This document shows, piece after piece, positions 43,298 through 52,133 of a DNA stretch of 64,000 nucleotides. The notes beneath the pieces are model-generated. The model searched no databases. It was given only the letters and a program-made list of their open reading frames with translations, and was not told where the DNA came from. The stretch spans positions 930,001-994,000 of the forward strand of contig NZ_JACSCX010000001.1 of NCBI RefSeq assembly GCF_014333525.1. Reading direction: 5' to 3'. Each line of letters opens with the position of its first letter. The first letter of the stretch is position 1. A program made the position numbers and the translations under genes. The DNA comes from Hymenobacter puniceus (GTDB taxonomy: Bacteria > Bacteroidota > Bacteroidia > Cytophagales > Hymenobacteraceae).

Positions 43298-44494
43298 CTA
43301 CTTCAATGCCATCTTGAAGATGTAGTAGGGTTGGTCCTGCTTGCCGATGCCCTTATTCCAAGTGGGAGTTTTGTGGATGGATGATGTAGTAACGTATAGC
43401 GTTTTGCCGTCGCCGGAGAAGGCAAACGTATCGGGCCACTCCAGGCGCGGGTCTTGCACCACCGTTTCGATGTTGCCGGCCGGCGTGCGGCGCTTAATCG
43501 AATGATCCTCGAAGGCACTCAGGTACAGATTGTTCTGAGCATCGATTTCCATACCGTCGGAGGCAGGCACTTTGCCTAGGTCCTCAATTTGGGTGGCCAG
43601 TTGGGCATCGGTGAGGGCGGGGTTGCGCAGGGCTTCCGTTTTGATGCGGAACAGGGTGTAGCTGGTCAGCGGCTTCCAGTAGAGGTACTGCATATCTTGG
43701 CTCAGCGCAATGCCGTCGGCGTTGAACTGGGCGCGCTTGCCGGTAGCATCAATCAGCTCCTTGCCGTCGGCCTTGATGTTGAGCGTGGTGTCGCCCATCA
43801 TGGTGGAATGGCCCGCCAGCAGCTTGCGCGCCTTCCCCGACTTCAGATCCACCACCACCAAGCTGCCCACCCCCGACTCGGTGATGTAGGCGTACTGGTT
43901 CTGGGTGTCGATGCGCACGTCGTTGAGGTAGGATTTACGCGAAGCCACGCTTTCCGGGATGCTGATGTTCTGCACCACCTTGTCGGTTTTGGGGTCAATT
44001 TTGACCAGCTTGGGGCCGCCGGGCACCGTGCCCTTGATGCCAGGCGAGGCCGGGTCGAGCACCCACAGCATACCGGTTTTGTCGGCGTGGACGCTCTGGG
44101 GGCAGATCCAGTGCTTCTGGGGCTCGTTTTTCACGGTTTCGTTCCAAGCGCACCAGTCGGCGTCGGGGTAGCCTTTTACCGAGCCGTCGGGCATCACCTC
44201 CGCAATGGGGTTCACGGGGTTGTTGTCCCAGCGGGGGAAGTCGGCAAACACGCGGCCGTCGGGTAGCACTGCCACACCCACCATCTGCGGCTCCCGGAAT
44301 TGGGCTACTATCTGCAGTGGCGAATTAGCAGGTGCTACCGGACCAGCCGTTTGAGTTGAATCCGTGGCGGCAGCTGTGCCGCCGGCATCGGTGGCGGGAG
44401 TAGAGGGCGAGGAGCAGGCAGGCAGCAGTGCCAGAGCGAGTAGCTTGGTTGCCAGTAGAACCTTTTTGTTTGACAGGGGACCAGATGAATACAT
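43298..44494 (-). CDS. major royal jelly/L-dopachrome tautomerase-related family lipoprotein
   Basis: The 398-residue protein begins with a lipoprotein signal (LLALALLPACSS) and a Ser/Thr/Ala-rich linker. The rest is the six-bladed propeller of the major royal jelly family: GVAVLPDGRVFADFPRW, PQSVHADKTGMLWVLDPASPG, YLNDVRIDTQNQYAYITESG and DGIALSQDMQYLYWKPL. Bacterial members are secreted and of unknown or tautomerase-like function. The ATG at 44494 is the natural start. The repeat at 43201-43290 stands 8 bp after its stop, and the hairpin at 43163-43195 beyond that. Confidence 0.9.
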   Translation of the reverse strand: MYSSGPLSNKKVLLATKLLALALLPACSSPSTPATDAGGTAAATDSTQTAGPVAPANSPLQIVAQFREPQMVGVAVLPDGRVFADFPRWDNNPVNPIAEVMPDGSVKGYPDADWCAWNETVKNEPQKHWICPQSVHADKTGMLWVLDPASPGIKGTVPGGPKLVKIDPKTDKVVQNISIPESVASRKSYLNDVRIDTQNQYAYITESGVGSLVVVDLKSGKARKLLAGHSTMMGDTTLNIKADGKELIDATGKRAQFNADGIALSQDMQYLYWKPLTSYTLFRIKTEALRNPALTDAQLATQIEDLGKVPASDGMEIDAQNNLYLSAFEDHSIKRRTPAGNIETVVQDPRLEWPDTFAFSGDGKTLYVTTSSIHKTPTWNKGIGKQDQPYYIFKMALK

Positions 44495-44939
44495 ATGCAG
44501 TGGTTAAGTAAGGAGCATCAATCAACGACAGTGAAGAAGTACGGTCCTGATTCCATACGCGGGCATGATTGAAGAGTTCTTACTCCACTTATAACCCAAT
44601 CGTTTCTCTGCGCGTATGGGGCGGACTTAAACAATCATTTTCGATACAGGTTCTACTAACGCCATTAGCACATACTGAAAAAGCCAGTTTAGAAAAAAGT
44701 GTTACCTTTGACCCCTCCAAAAAGACAATATTTTACAAGTGCAATCAATTATTATTTTTATCTATATTTATACCACAAATCACCTTTCACTTGCTTGTTT
44801 ACGGCTTTTCAAGCCGCTGAATATACCTTACCCTGTGCTTTCAGCCTGCTAACGCAGATGGCGCACTTCCCATTAGCCGAGTCGGGCCGGCTGTCCATTC
44901 TCTCCGGACAAAGAGCGAGAGTCCACGAACCCAAACGTC
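44495..44939. other. AT-rich gene-free stretch
   Basis: This 445-bp gap between divergent genes is visibly AT-rich from 44640 to 44830. Short ORFs in it (for example 44569-44820, which needs a TTG start) show no family sense. It contains the candidate promoter box at 44703. Confidence 0.5.
44703..44710 (+). promoter_or_regulatory. candidate -7 promoter box (TACCTTTG)
   Basis: TACCTTTG matches the Bacteroidota TAnnTTTG element exactly. No convincing -33 TTG is found 17-23 bases upstream. It could serve the RlpA-like gene at 44940 with a leader of about 220 bases. Confidence 0.3.
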
Positions 44940-45470
44940 ATGTCCCTTGCCTTATTCCTATTAACCTTACTCTTTCCACCCCGCACCCTCACAGACTCGG
45001 CTCTTGCGCTGCCATCCACTGTTGCCAGCATTAGCCCCCGTCCGGTACAGCTTGTAGTACCGGTGACGCCCATGCAACGGCCCACTGCTCCTCCTCAATC
45101 TCTGTCGTACCGCGTTACGGCAACCACGTACTGGCCTGAAGTGGGCCAAACCGACGATGCTCCGATGGAAACTGCTGATGGCTCCATCATTCCGGCTCGT
45201 CATTCCAGCAAAACCCGCTGGCTTGCCGTATCCCGCGACCTACTTAATAAATGGGGCGGGCCATTCAAATACGGTGATAAAGTGCGCGTCAGTGGTATTT
45301 CTGACGCTTTGGATGGTGTTTACATCATTCACGATACCATGAACCGCCGCCACCACCATTGCGTGGATGTGCTGGTGAACGAGCGGGAATGCAAATCTGG
45401 GCTTGAAGGCCGCTGGCCGAATATCAGGCTTAGCAAGTTTGTATTCGAGCCATCCTGGCAGGCCAGCTAA
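44940..45470 (+). CDS. RlpA/3D-domain-like secreted protein
   Basis: The 176-residue protein has a short hydrophobic N-terminus (MSLALFLLTLLFPP) and a C-terminal double-psi beta-barrel-like region: ATTYWPEVGQTDDAPMETADGS, RWLAVSRDLLNKWGGPFKYGDKVRVSG and GVYIIHDTMNRRHHHCVDVLV. These resemble 3D/RlpA-like domains, which in other bacteria cleave or bind denuded peptidoglycan glycans. The usual conserved Asp triad is only partly visible (DTM). Activity uncertain. No terminator is seen before the convergent gene 38 bp on. Confidence 0.75.
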   Translation: MSLALFLLTLLFPPRTLTDSALALPSTVASISPRPVQLVVPVTPMQRPTAPPQSLSYRVTATTYWPEVGQTDDAPMETADGSIIPARHSSKTRWLAVSRDLLNKWGGPFKYGDKVRVSGISDALDGVYIIHDTMNRRHHHCVDVLVNERECKSGLEGRWPNIRLSKFVFEPSWQAS

Positions 45471-45508
45471 CCGAACCGGCACCTGCCTTCAGTATCCCCC
45501 TACCTGTG

Positions 45509-46537
45509 CTAATCCTGCTGGCCCTGAAAGTGCTGCAGCTGCTGAGGCTGCCCTTCGGTATCGTATAGCAGGCTGAGTGGCTGGGTTGGGTCGTGCATAA
45601 TTTGTGAGAGCGGAATCTGCCAGGGCTTCCACATCTCCAGCAACGACTGGGCATATCCGCTGTTCTCCCAGGGGTTGAATACAGCGCCCGTTACATCGTC
45701 AATCAATGTGTCCATTACCAACGTAGTGTCGCCGGGGTGCACGGTGCGCGGGTAGTAATCGGGCACTACATTAAGCAAGTAGGCGGCGTAATATACTCGG
45801 GCCTTAAATTCAGCTACTTGCACCGGATGCAGGGGTCGCTGTGCATCGTCGTAGACGCGGCGCATAGCCTGCCGAATGATGCCATTATCTACGAGGCAAG
45901 CCACAAGCACAGCCTCATCCAGCTTGATGCTGAACGTGAGGGTACTCAAATCATCATCGTAAGAGAATGGCAGCGTGTCCTCCTGCTGATCAACTTCCAG
46001 CAGGAAGATGGAACCCGGCACGAAATCATCGTACTGCATGGGTATACGCAACGCCTGAAATGGCTGGAAGAAAGCCTGGAAACGGCGAAACAGCTGCGCG
46101 TTTTCGGCCAGCGGGTACTGTGGGCGCGCCAGCGGCATCAGTTCATTGAGCAGTTCCGTGACCAGAACGCCATAGAACATCTTGCCTAGCCACAAAAACA
46201 AGGTCTGCTCGTCCAGCTGACGCAGGCCAGCTAATCCTTGCTCGGCAGCTTGCTGCACACGCCCTTCCAGTGGCTCTACGTGCTGGGCACGGCACTGCGG
46301 GCAGCACGCAATCTGCAGGTCCTGGTAGCGCACGATGCTCATGTCCAGCAGCTTAATCTGGCGTTCGTGCAGATTATAGCGGGTCATCAGCCACTCGGCA
46401 AACACAGGCACCACGTCTTGCCCGGGCACAGTGAATGTGCCACACAAAAAACAATGCTTCTGGCTGAACTGCATCCCCGTAAACGGGTCGTAGAGAGCCA
46501 AGGGCGGAAGAGACGGAAGTACTGAACCAGATTCCAT
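45509..46537 (-). CDS. protein of unknown function with zinc-ribbon-like cysteines
   Basis: The 342-residue protein (start at 46537, MESGSVLPSLPPL) has two cysteine knuckles, KHCFLCG (C29, C32) and ACCPQC (C79, C82), which suggest a zinc ribbon near the N-terminus. The rest is helical with several amphipathic segments and a C-terminal region rich in Gln. No domain family is recognised. It is probably cytoplasmic. Codon use is normal for the window. The neighbours (46723, 47263) are likewise uncharacterised, and the three may form a functional neighbourhood. Confidence 0.65.
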   Translation of the reverse strand: MESGSVLPSLPPLALYDPFTGMQFSQKHCFLCGTFTVPGQDVVPVFAEWLMTRYNLHERQIKLLDMSIVRYQDLQIACCPQCRAQHVEPLEGRVQQAAEQGLAGLRQLDEQTLFLWLGKMFYGVLVTELLNELMPLARPQYPLAENAQLFRRFQAFFQPFQALRIPMQYDDFVPGSIFLLEVDQQEDTLPFSYDDDLSTLTFSIKLDEAVLVACLVDNGIIRQAMRRVYDDAQRPLHPVQVAEFKARVYYAAYLLNVVPDYYPRTVHPGDTTLVMDTLIDDVTGAVFNPWENSGYAQSLLEMWKPWQIPLSQIMHDPTQPLSLLYDTEGQPQQLQHFQGQQD

Positions 46538-46610
46538 AGGTAGGTAAGCTGCTAAGAGCCGCAAAAGTACGTTGCAGATACCGGCCTACCGCTTTACTTG
46601 TATCCAAGCG

Positions 46611-46698
46611 GCCTATCAACAGCACAGCCCTTACCTGAAACACGCCAATTGCCAGAAGCAAGGCGTATTTTCAGATAAGGGCTGTGCTGTTGATAGGC
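46611..46698. repeat. 88-bp near-perfect hairpin
   Basis: GCCTATCAACAGCACAGCCC and its inverse bracket further paired segments (CCTGAAA/TTTCAG and ACGCC/GGCGT) around a 15-base loop, giving about 35 paired bases. It does not resemble the other repeat families. It sits 24 bp past the stop of the small gene at 46723 on the minus strand and may end its transcript, or be a remnant of a small mobile palindrome. Confidence 0.8.
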
Positions 46699-46722
46699 GC
46701 TAGTAGTACTAGGCCGAAAAAA

Positions 46723-47124
46723 CTAGCGTGAAAGCGAAGAGCCCATCTTTATAAGCACTTTTCCTAAGTGCAAAAGCGGGCCCGAATAGTCACCATTAGA
46801 CTCTTCGGCAACCTTTGAGGTTTCGGCGCCAAGCGTAGCCAGCGTTTCGGCTAAGTCGTGCGACTGGGTGTCGGGGGCGGTGAGCTGCTCACGAAGCGTA
46901 GCCAGTTCCTGAATTATTTTTGCCAGACCGGGACGCTCCGAAGCTTTCAGCACCTGCTCCCACCGTTCTATTTCAGTTAGCCCCTGCTGGTCGGGCTTAT
47001 CGGGAAGGCCAGCGTTGAGCAGCGTGAGGGTATCCTCCAACAGGGCAGTGTTTTGCTGATCAGTGACTGTAAGGGGCACTGTGGGAACAGGCGTGTTTTG
47101 GGGAGTGGAGGCCGTGGAATCCAT
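46723..47124 (-). CDS. small hypothetical protein, helical
   Basis: The 133-residue protein has no signal peptide. The first 28 residues are Thr/Pro/Gln-rich and probably disordered. The remainder is acidic and helix-prone (TALLEDTLTLLNAG, ERWEQVLKASERPGLAKIIQELATLREQL) and ends LGKVLIKMGSSLSR. No family is recognised. It diverges from the large NERD/WG-repeat gene across a 138-bp gap. Retained as a gene because it has host-like codon use over its whole length. Confidence 0.6.
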   Translation of the reverse strand: MDSTASTPQNTPVPTVPLTVTDQQNTALLEDTLTLLNAGLPDKPDQQGLTEIERWEQVLKASERPGLAKIIQELATLREQLTAPDTQSHDLAETLATLGAETSKVAEESNGDYSGPLLHLGKVLIKMGSSLSR

Positions 47125-47262
47125 GGGGAAAAATCTAACGGATGTAAGGAAGGTGGTTGTCTATACTTGCCCGCCGCCGGAAAAGTTGAGTTACCCTATG
47201 CCCATTAGCTGCGTAGAAAGCTGCCGGCCATTTTGCGTTGCGGCCGGACCGCTGCTTTTTCT

Positions 47263-49218
47263 ATGCTCCACACCTACCTTCCGGTTCCTTTCTCAGACGC
47301 CACCCGTCAGCAACAGTTCGACGATTTACGCGGGGCGTTGCTGGCTGAAACCGGCGCGCCCGTTACCCTGCTGCTTGGCAATATAGCAATAGACGGCCCC
47401 AACGAAGAGGTGCTCGATGCTGTGCTTATCCGGCCGCACAGCATCGTGCTGCTGCTATTGCTGCCAGGCGGCGGCACGCTTCATATTCCCGACTTTGGCT
47501 ACAGCGCCTGGCGCCTGGCCGGACGGCCACTCACCGGCTCGGCCGGGGCCGACAATCCTTTTCAGCAATTCAGCCGGCAAAAAGAAGCTCTGGCAGCCTG
47601 GCTTCGGCCTCAGCTTCCGCCGGAGGCAGTGAACCTCAACTTTATTGCGGGCCTAGCGCTGTTTGAACAGCCACTCATATTTGGGCCCGAAATTGAGGAG
47701 CGAATGAGCAGCGTGCCCGCCAGCAGCAGCTTTCATCTGCTGCCTAACCCTGCTAACTGCACCCGGCGCCTGCGGCAGTTGGCTACCCCGGAAATCGACC
47801 TAACGCCTGCTGACATCACGCAGTTGGCAGAAGAGCTATTGCAGCAGGAACCGGAATCCCAGCCAGCTATTTTCGCCACCTTAGTCGACGCTGAGGGCAA
47901 CCCGGTCAGGACGTCGGCACAACCTGTAAGCAGTTCAGAAGAAACTCAAACCCTGGCTGACCGACCGGAAACGGCCAACCCGGCCTCGCCTGAAGCAACT
48001 CAGCTTAAGAGGGCGGCGAACTGGCTGTGGCGCTGGCTGGGGGCAGAGGACGTGTCGGACCCCGACGCGGATCAGCTTGCCGACGACACCTACACTACTG
48101 CCGCTCCGCAGGCTCAGAAAGATGAGCTGGAGCGGCTGCGCGCCAGCATGCAGGCCGAGCTGGGTGCACAGCTTCAGGCGCTGGAAACCCGCGAAAAAGA
48201 GCGGGAGCAAAGCATTGCGCAGTTGCGCCAGCAGCTAACGGCAGCTCCGCCCGTGACGGCCGAAGCCCAGGCACTCCAAGCCCGGCTTGCTTTAGAAAAC
48301 CAGGAAAAAGAACGCCTGGAGGCCGCCATGCGTGCTTCCCGCACCGACCTGGAGGAGCGCAACCGGGCGCTGGACAGCCGTATCCAACAGCTGGAAAGCC
48401 TGATGCAGCAGCTCCGCCAGACGCCCTCCACGTTAAATGGTGCACCAGCTGCTACGCCCAGTGCCACAGCCACCCAGCCAGTTCAGCGGCCGAACTGGCG
48501 GCAGGCCAAGCAGCGCCTCCGGCAATGGCGACGCTACAAAAAGCAGGCAACACTTGCTGGCGCCGGCTTGCTGGGCGTAGGGCTGTTGTGGTGGGGCGTG
48601 CGCACCGCCACAGCCGGGCCGCCGGTTCCGTTTCAGGAAGGCGGGCGCTGGGGCTACCTCACGGCGCACGCCGATACGCTGGTGCCGGCCCGGTACACGT
48701 CGGCGGGGGCTTTTGAGGCGGAGGACCGGGCAATAGTGGAACTGGATGGCGCGTTTGGGTTCCTTGGTAAAGACGGCAAAGAGGTGGTACCGCCGGCCTA
48801 CGATGCGCTGCAGCCCTATTCCGACGGCTATGCCCGTGCCCGCATCGGCAAGCTTTACACGTTCCTGGACTTGCAGGGCCAGGAGTTCAACACCTATTAC
48901 TATGCGGCCTTGCCTTTCAGTGAGGGCAAGGCCGCCGTGCTGGACCGCCGCGGCTGGTTCTACATCACCGGCCCCGAAGAACTTACCAAAGAGCCGGTCA
49001 TCTTTCAAGAGGCGTATCCATTTCGGGAGGGGTTGGCCCGCGTGAAGCGCAATGGCCAGTACACTTTTATCAATGAAGCTTACCTCACTGACCCAACCAA
49101 GGGCACTGAACCGTTCGGCAACTACGACAGCGCCGCTGACTTTGTGGAGGGCCGTGCCCGCGTCACCCAGCAAGGCCGTACGTTCTATATCGACACCGAT
49201 GCCGACGAAGTGAAATAA
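47263..49218 (+). CDS. degenerate NERD-like, coiled-coil, transmembrane, WG-repeat protein
   Basis: A 651-residue protein. Residues 10-135 resemble a NERD nuclease-like fold: GNIAIDGPNEEVLDAVLIRPHSIVLLLLLPGGG. The position that should carry the catalytic E/Q-x-K after the D52 strand reads LLLLP. Residues 284-385 form a Gln/Glu-rich coiled coil, and 430-446 (TLAGAGLLGVGLLWWG) a single membrane span. Residues 455-651 contain WG repeats (GGRWGYLTAHADTLVPARY, FGFLGKDGKEVVPPAYDAL, GWFYITGPEE). Topology would place the NERD-like part and coil inside and the WG propeller outside. Function unknown. The start at 47263 avoids a non-conserved extension. Confidence 0.7.
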   Translation: MLHTYLPVPFSDATRQQQFDDLRGALLAETGAPVTLLLGNIAIDGPNEEVLDAVLIRPHSIVLLLLLPGGGTLHIPDFGYSAWRLAGRPLTGSAGADNPFQQFSRQKEALAAWLRPQLPPEAVNLNFIAGLALFEQPLIFGPEIEERMSSVPASSSFHLLPNPANCTRRLRQLATPEIDLTPADITQLAEELLQQEPESQPAIFATLVDAEGNPVRTSAQPVSSSEETQTLADRPETANPASPEATQLKRAANWLWRWLGAEDVSDPDADQLADDTYTTAAPQAQKDELERLRASMQAELGAQLQALETREKEREQSIAQLRQQLTAAPPVTAEAQALQARLALENQEKERLEAAMRASRTDLEERNRALDSRIQQLESLMQQLRQTPSTLNGAPAATPSATATQPVQRPNWRQAKQRLRQWRRYKKQATLAGAGLLGVGLLWWGVRTATAGPPVPFQEGGRWGYLTAHADTLVPARYTSAGAFEAEDRAIVELDGAFGFLGKDGKEVVPPAYDALQPYSDGYARARIGKLYTFLDLQGQEFNTYYYAALPFSEGKAAVLDRRGWFYITGPEELTKEPVIFQEAYPFREGLARVKRNGQYTFINEAYLTDPTKGTEPFGNYDSAADFVEGRARVTQQGRTFYIDTDADEVK

Positions 49219-49239
49219 GCGGCCTTGCCCCGCTAGCGG

Positions 49240-49665
49240 CTAGTCGTCGTGCTTTTTGCCTTTCCGTTTCTTATAGCGGCCCTTGCCACGGCCACTTATC
49301 CACTTGGCCCATGCCGGCAAGGCTTGTATGTATTCCGTTCGGCGGTTGACAGGAGCACTGCTGGCTACTGGTTGCAGCACTACCCGGTTGGCCTGCGCGC
49401 TGGCAGTGGTAGCTTCGCCATTGAGGTTGCAGCCGCTGCCATTGCGCAGCTCCGTGCGGCGGCCGTCGGCGGCCACTACAAAGCCGTCGTGCGTAACGGT
49501 TTGGCCGTTGGGCAGGTGCACATCATGGAGCATGGGGCGCGTCTGGCCGTTGCGGAGTATATACATGGTACCGTCGCGGCGCAGAAACCCGTCGTTGGTT
49601 TGGGCATGAGCCGCCACTGGCAGTACGAGGAGCAGTCCGAGCAGAACGGGCAAAAGATGTTTCAT
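49240..49665 (-). CDS. DUF6799-like secreted protein
   Basis: The 141-residue protein has a signal peptide (MKHLLPVLLGLLLVLPVAAHAQ). The mature N-terminal 60 residues (DGFLRRDGTMYILRNGQTRPMLHDVHLPNGQTVTHDGFVVAADGRRTEL) are two similar beta-rich units, as in DUF6799 proteins. The C-terminus is strikingly basic (GRGKGRYKKRKGKKHDD). It is convergent with the WG-repeat gene. Function unknown. The basic tail may bind nucleic acid or cell-wall polymers; that is speculation. Confidence 0.7.
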   Translation of the reverse strand: MKHLLPVLLGLLLVLPVAAHAQTNDGFLRRDGTMYILRNGQTRPMLHDVHLPNGQTVTHDGFVVAADGRRTELRNGSGCNLNGEATTASAQANRVVLQPVASSAPVNRRTEYIQALPAWAKWISGRGKGRYKKRKGKKHDD

Positions 49666-49832
49666 TAACTCAGGTATCAGGTAAGGGAACGGGCCCTGCT
49701 TACGCACGCAAAACGCCGGATGTTGGAGCTACGCCAATAATCCTGCGGCTTGCCGCCGAAGTGGGTTACCTCTTAGGCGGGCCGCTATTAAGTACTGTTC
49801 AGTTACTTTTTCACTCTCAATTTCTTTTTGCC

Positions 49833-50183
49833 ATGAAAATGTCGATTAAAGCTATGTTCGTAGCTACTGCCGTTGCTTTCGCCGCTACCTCCTGCACCCA
49901 GGAAGGCAAAGAGAATGCCGATGCAGCTGCCGCCAACACCGAGGCTGCCGCTGAAAACGCAGGGGCTGCTGCCGAAGCTGAAGCTACTAATGCCGCTAAT
50001 GCAACGGAAGCCGCAGCCAACAATGCCGCTAACGCTACCGAAGCCGCAGCCAACAACGCTGGCAACGCCATCGAAAACGCTGCCGACAAAACAGCTGCCG
50101 CGGCCAACAATGCTACCAACAAAGCTGCCGCCGAAACCAAGGAAGCAGCTGCCGAGGTGGAGCAAGCTACCCGCAACAACTAA
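49833..50183 (+). CDS. Ala/Asn-rich lipoprotein with internal repeats
   Basis: The 116-residue protein starts MKMSIKAMFVATAVAFAATSC, a lipoprotein signal with Cys21. Nearly all of the mature part is Ala, Asn, Glu and Thr in a helical repeat (NATEAAANNA recurs twice and decays further on). Long amphipathic Ala-rich helices of this type may wrap or coil like Lpp-type envelope lipoproteins. No family assigned. The frame extends upstream in the sequence without a plausible start other than this ATG. A bidirectional terminator follows. Confidence 0.72.
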   Translation: MKMSIKAMFVATAVAFAATSCTQEGKENADAAAANTEAAAENAGAAAEAEATNAANATEAAANNAANATEAAANNAGNAIENAADKTAAAANNATNKAAAETKEAAAEVEQATRNN

Positions 50184-50213
50184 TTTCTGCCGGGCACCCA
50201 GTGCCTGACAACC

Positions 50214-50260
50214 AAACAGGTTCCTTTCAATCCGTCGAGCGGAAAGCAAGGAACCTGTTT
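50214..50260. terminator. bidirectional terminator
   Basis: AAACAGGTTCCTT and AAGGAACCTGTTT form a 13-bp perfect stem around a 21-base loop, between two convergent genes. Confidence 0.88.
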
Positions 50261-50264
50261 GCGT

Positions 50265-51842
50265 TTAGGCCAGTGTACTGCTGGCTATTGTAGCGTGCGT
50301 TTCAGGCGGCGGCGAGCTGCTGCCGGCCAGTTCCAGCAATACGGTGTAGTAGGGGCGCCCCTGCGTGCGGGCATACAGCCAGCTGTAAAAGCTCAATGCC
50401 TGCAGGTCTTCCTGTTCCAGTGGTGCAAAGGGCGGCAGCTGGCTTACACGCTCAGCAAAGTCCGGCCGCCGCGCCGCCGCCGGGTCTTCAATGATTTCGC
50501 GCACCAGACTCAGGTAGCGCAACACAGCCACGTATCCTTCCCCATCGGCACTGAACCGCTCCCGCAGCACCCTATCGATGGCGCGGAGGCGGTTGAGGGC
50601 CAGGTCGGAGTTGCCGAGCTCAAACTGCACCAGCATTTCGCCCATACTTTTGTTGAGCATCCACTCCAGGCCCATTTCCTGCTCGCACCAGTGGTCGGAG
50701 CGGCCGATGCTGATGAGTGTCTGGTTGGTTTTGCTGAACTGGCCTTCGGCGAAGTAGTGGAAAGCCAGGCCAAGCCGGGCCGTCATTTCGTCGCGTGGGG
50801 CCAGTACGGTGGCCGGCTGGCGCAGCACCTGGTTTAGCAGCTGAATACTCTCAGCGTTGCGGTGCAAGAAAGCGTAGTTAGCGGCCAGCAAAAAGGTGTA
50901 GCGCGGCAGCCAGGCAGCCTGGTAGGCTTGGGCACCTCCTTCATCCAGCACGGCGCGTAACTGCTCCAGATACGCCACCGACTCCTGAAACTTGCGGGTC
51001 CGATACAGCGCGTGTGCTACCATATATAGCAGCCCCAGCTGGTAGTAGCGGTGCGCAGGCTGAAAGCCGTGCCGCTTTTCCATGAGGTGGTAGCAGCGGC
51101 GCACAAACGGGGCAAACGACACAAAATCCCGGCGCACGAGCATGGCACTACGGGCAATAGACATCAGGCGGTAGAGCACGGCCGGGCGCCGGGCAAACGC
51201 CTCCTGCAGGTCGTATTCGCGCAGCACATCCTGCAAAATGCCATCAAACGCCTCACCGGCACGGCCTTTCACGCGGGCCTGGCGCAGGCGCTGCCGGATC
51301 AGGCTGTCGGCAATGTTGGCGCGCTCTTCTTCATCGGCGGCTTTCTTGTTGATGCGGTGCCGCCGGATGATGTCGGCCAGGTCGTCGGCGTACTCGCTGC
51401 CAGCCTGGGCAATCTGCAGCGAGTAGACCGTGTTCAGGAGTTCATACTGTTCGTTGTCGTGGGCTAGCTTTTCGGCCTTGCGCAGCATCGACCAGCCCAA
51501 ACGAGGCACGCCGGCTTCGAACAGGTATTGCGCCAGCGTGAGCAGGCCGCGCACCGAGGAAGCCGCCGTGGGGTCTTGCTGGCGCTGGCGGAGCAGCAGG
51601 TATTCGGTGAGGTGGCGGAGCAGGCGTTTGCGCAGGGCATAGTACGCCACAGCGTTGGGCTCATCGGGGTAGAGCTTGGCCAGCAGCTGCGGCGTGGTGT
51701 AGGCTTTGGTGTGCAGCAGAAGCTCACAGAGGCGCAAATCCATGCGGCCCTTGGGCTTGCGCTTCTGCCGCTGAATGAACTGCAGAAATTCCTTGCGGTC
51801 GGTGGGCGAAAAGGTAGCCAGGGTGGTACGAAGGTCGTCCAT
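50265..51842 (-). CDS. large helical TPR-like protein of unknown function
   Basis: The 525-residue protein has no signal peptide or membrane segment. It is almost entirely helical, with repeated TPR-like pairs (LGLLYMVAHALYRTRKFQESVAYLEQL, LLAANYAFLHRNAESIQLLNQVL, GLAFHYFAEGQFSKTNQTL). The N-terminal 100 residues, KEFLQFIQRQKRKPKGRMDLRLCELLL, are basic. The combination suggests a cytoplasmic scaffold or regulatory protein. I recognise no named family. It is convergent with the Ala-rich lipoprotein gene and has normal codon use. Confidence 0.7.
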   Translation of the reverse strand: MDDLRTTLATFSPTDRKEFLQFIQRQKRKPKGRMDLRLCELLLHTKAYTTPQLLAKLYPDEPNAVAYYALRKRLLRHLTEYLLLRQRQQDPTAASSVRGLLTLAQYLFEAGVPRLGWSMLRKAEKLAHDNEQYELLNTVYSLQIAQAGSEYADDLADIIRRHRINKKAADEEERANIADSLIRQRLRQARVKGRAGEAFDGILQDVLREYDLQEAFARRPAVLYRLMSIARSAMLVRRDFVSFAPFVRRCYHLMEKRHGFQPAHRYYQLGLLYMVAHALYRTRKFQESVAYLEQLRAVLDEGGAQAYQAAWLPRYTFLLAANYAFLHRNAESIQLLNQVLRQPATVLAPRDEMTARLGLAFHYFAEGQFSKTNQTLISIGRSDHWCEQEMGLEWMLNKSMGEMLVQFELGNSDLALNRLRAIDRVLRERFSADGEGYVAVLRYLSLVREIIEDPAAARRPDFAERVSQLPPFAPLEQEDLQALSFYSWLYARTQGRPYYTVLLELAGSSSPPPETHATIASSTLA

Positions 51843-52133
51843 GACGGAATATTAGCGAGGTAGAATAGCGCGTGGCAGCCCAGCACCCGCGGGTGTTAAA
51901 AGCTCCTAGAATCAACCACCTAAAGAAAGCGTCTTTACCTGCTAAAACCAACTAGGAAACGCATTCTTAAAAATCCTATTATCTATATATCAATTCCCTA
52001 ACTATCAATTCACTACACTCAAAAACTGATGTAGCCAGAAGTCCCACAACACAAAAAGCTGGCAGCCACGACGGGCGGACGCATTGGCATCTTCACCACA
52101 GTTTCTTTCTCACTCACCCTTACTGCCACTGCC

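Noticed and set aside
44569..44820. 83-codon ORF in AT-rich gap
   Set aside because: Needs a TTG start and has no recognisable domain; AT-rich region gives chance frames.
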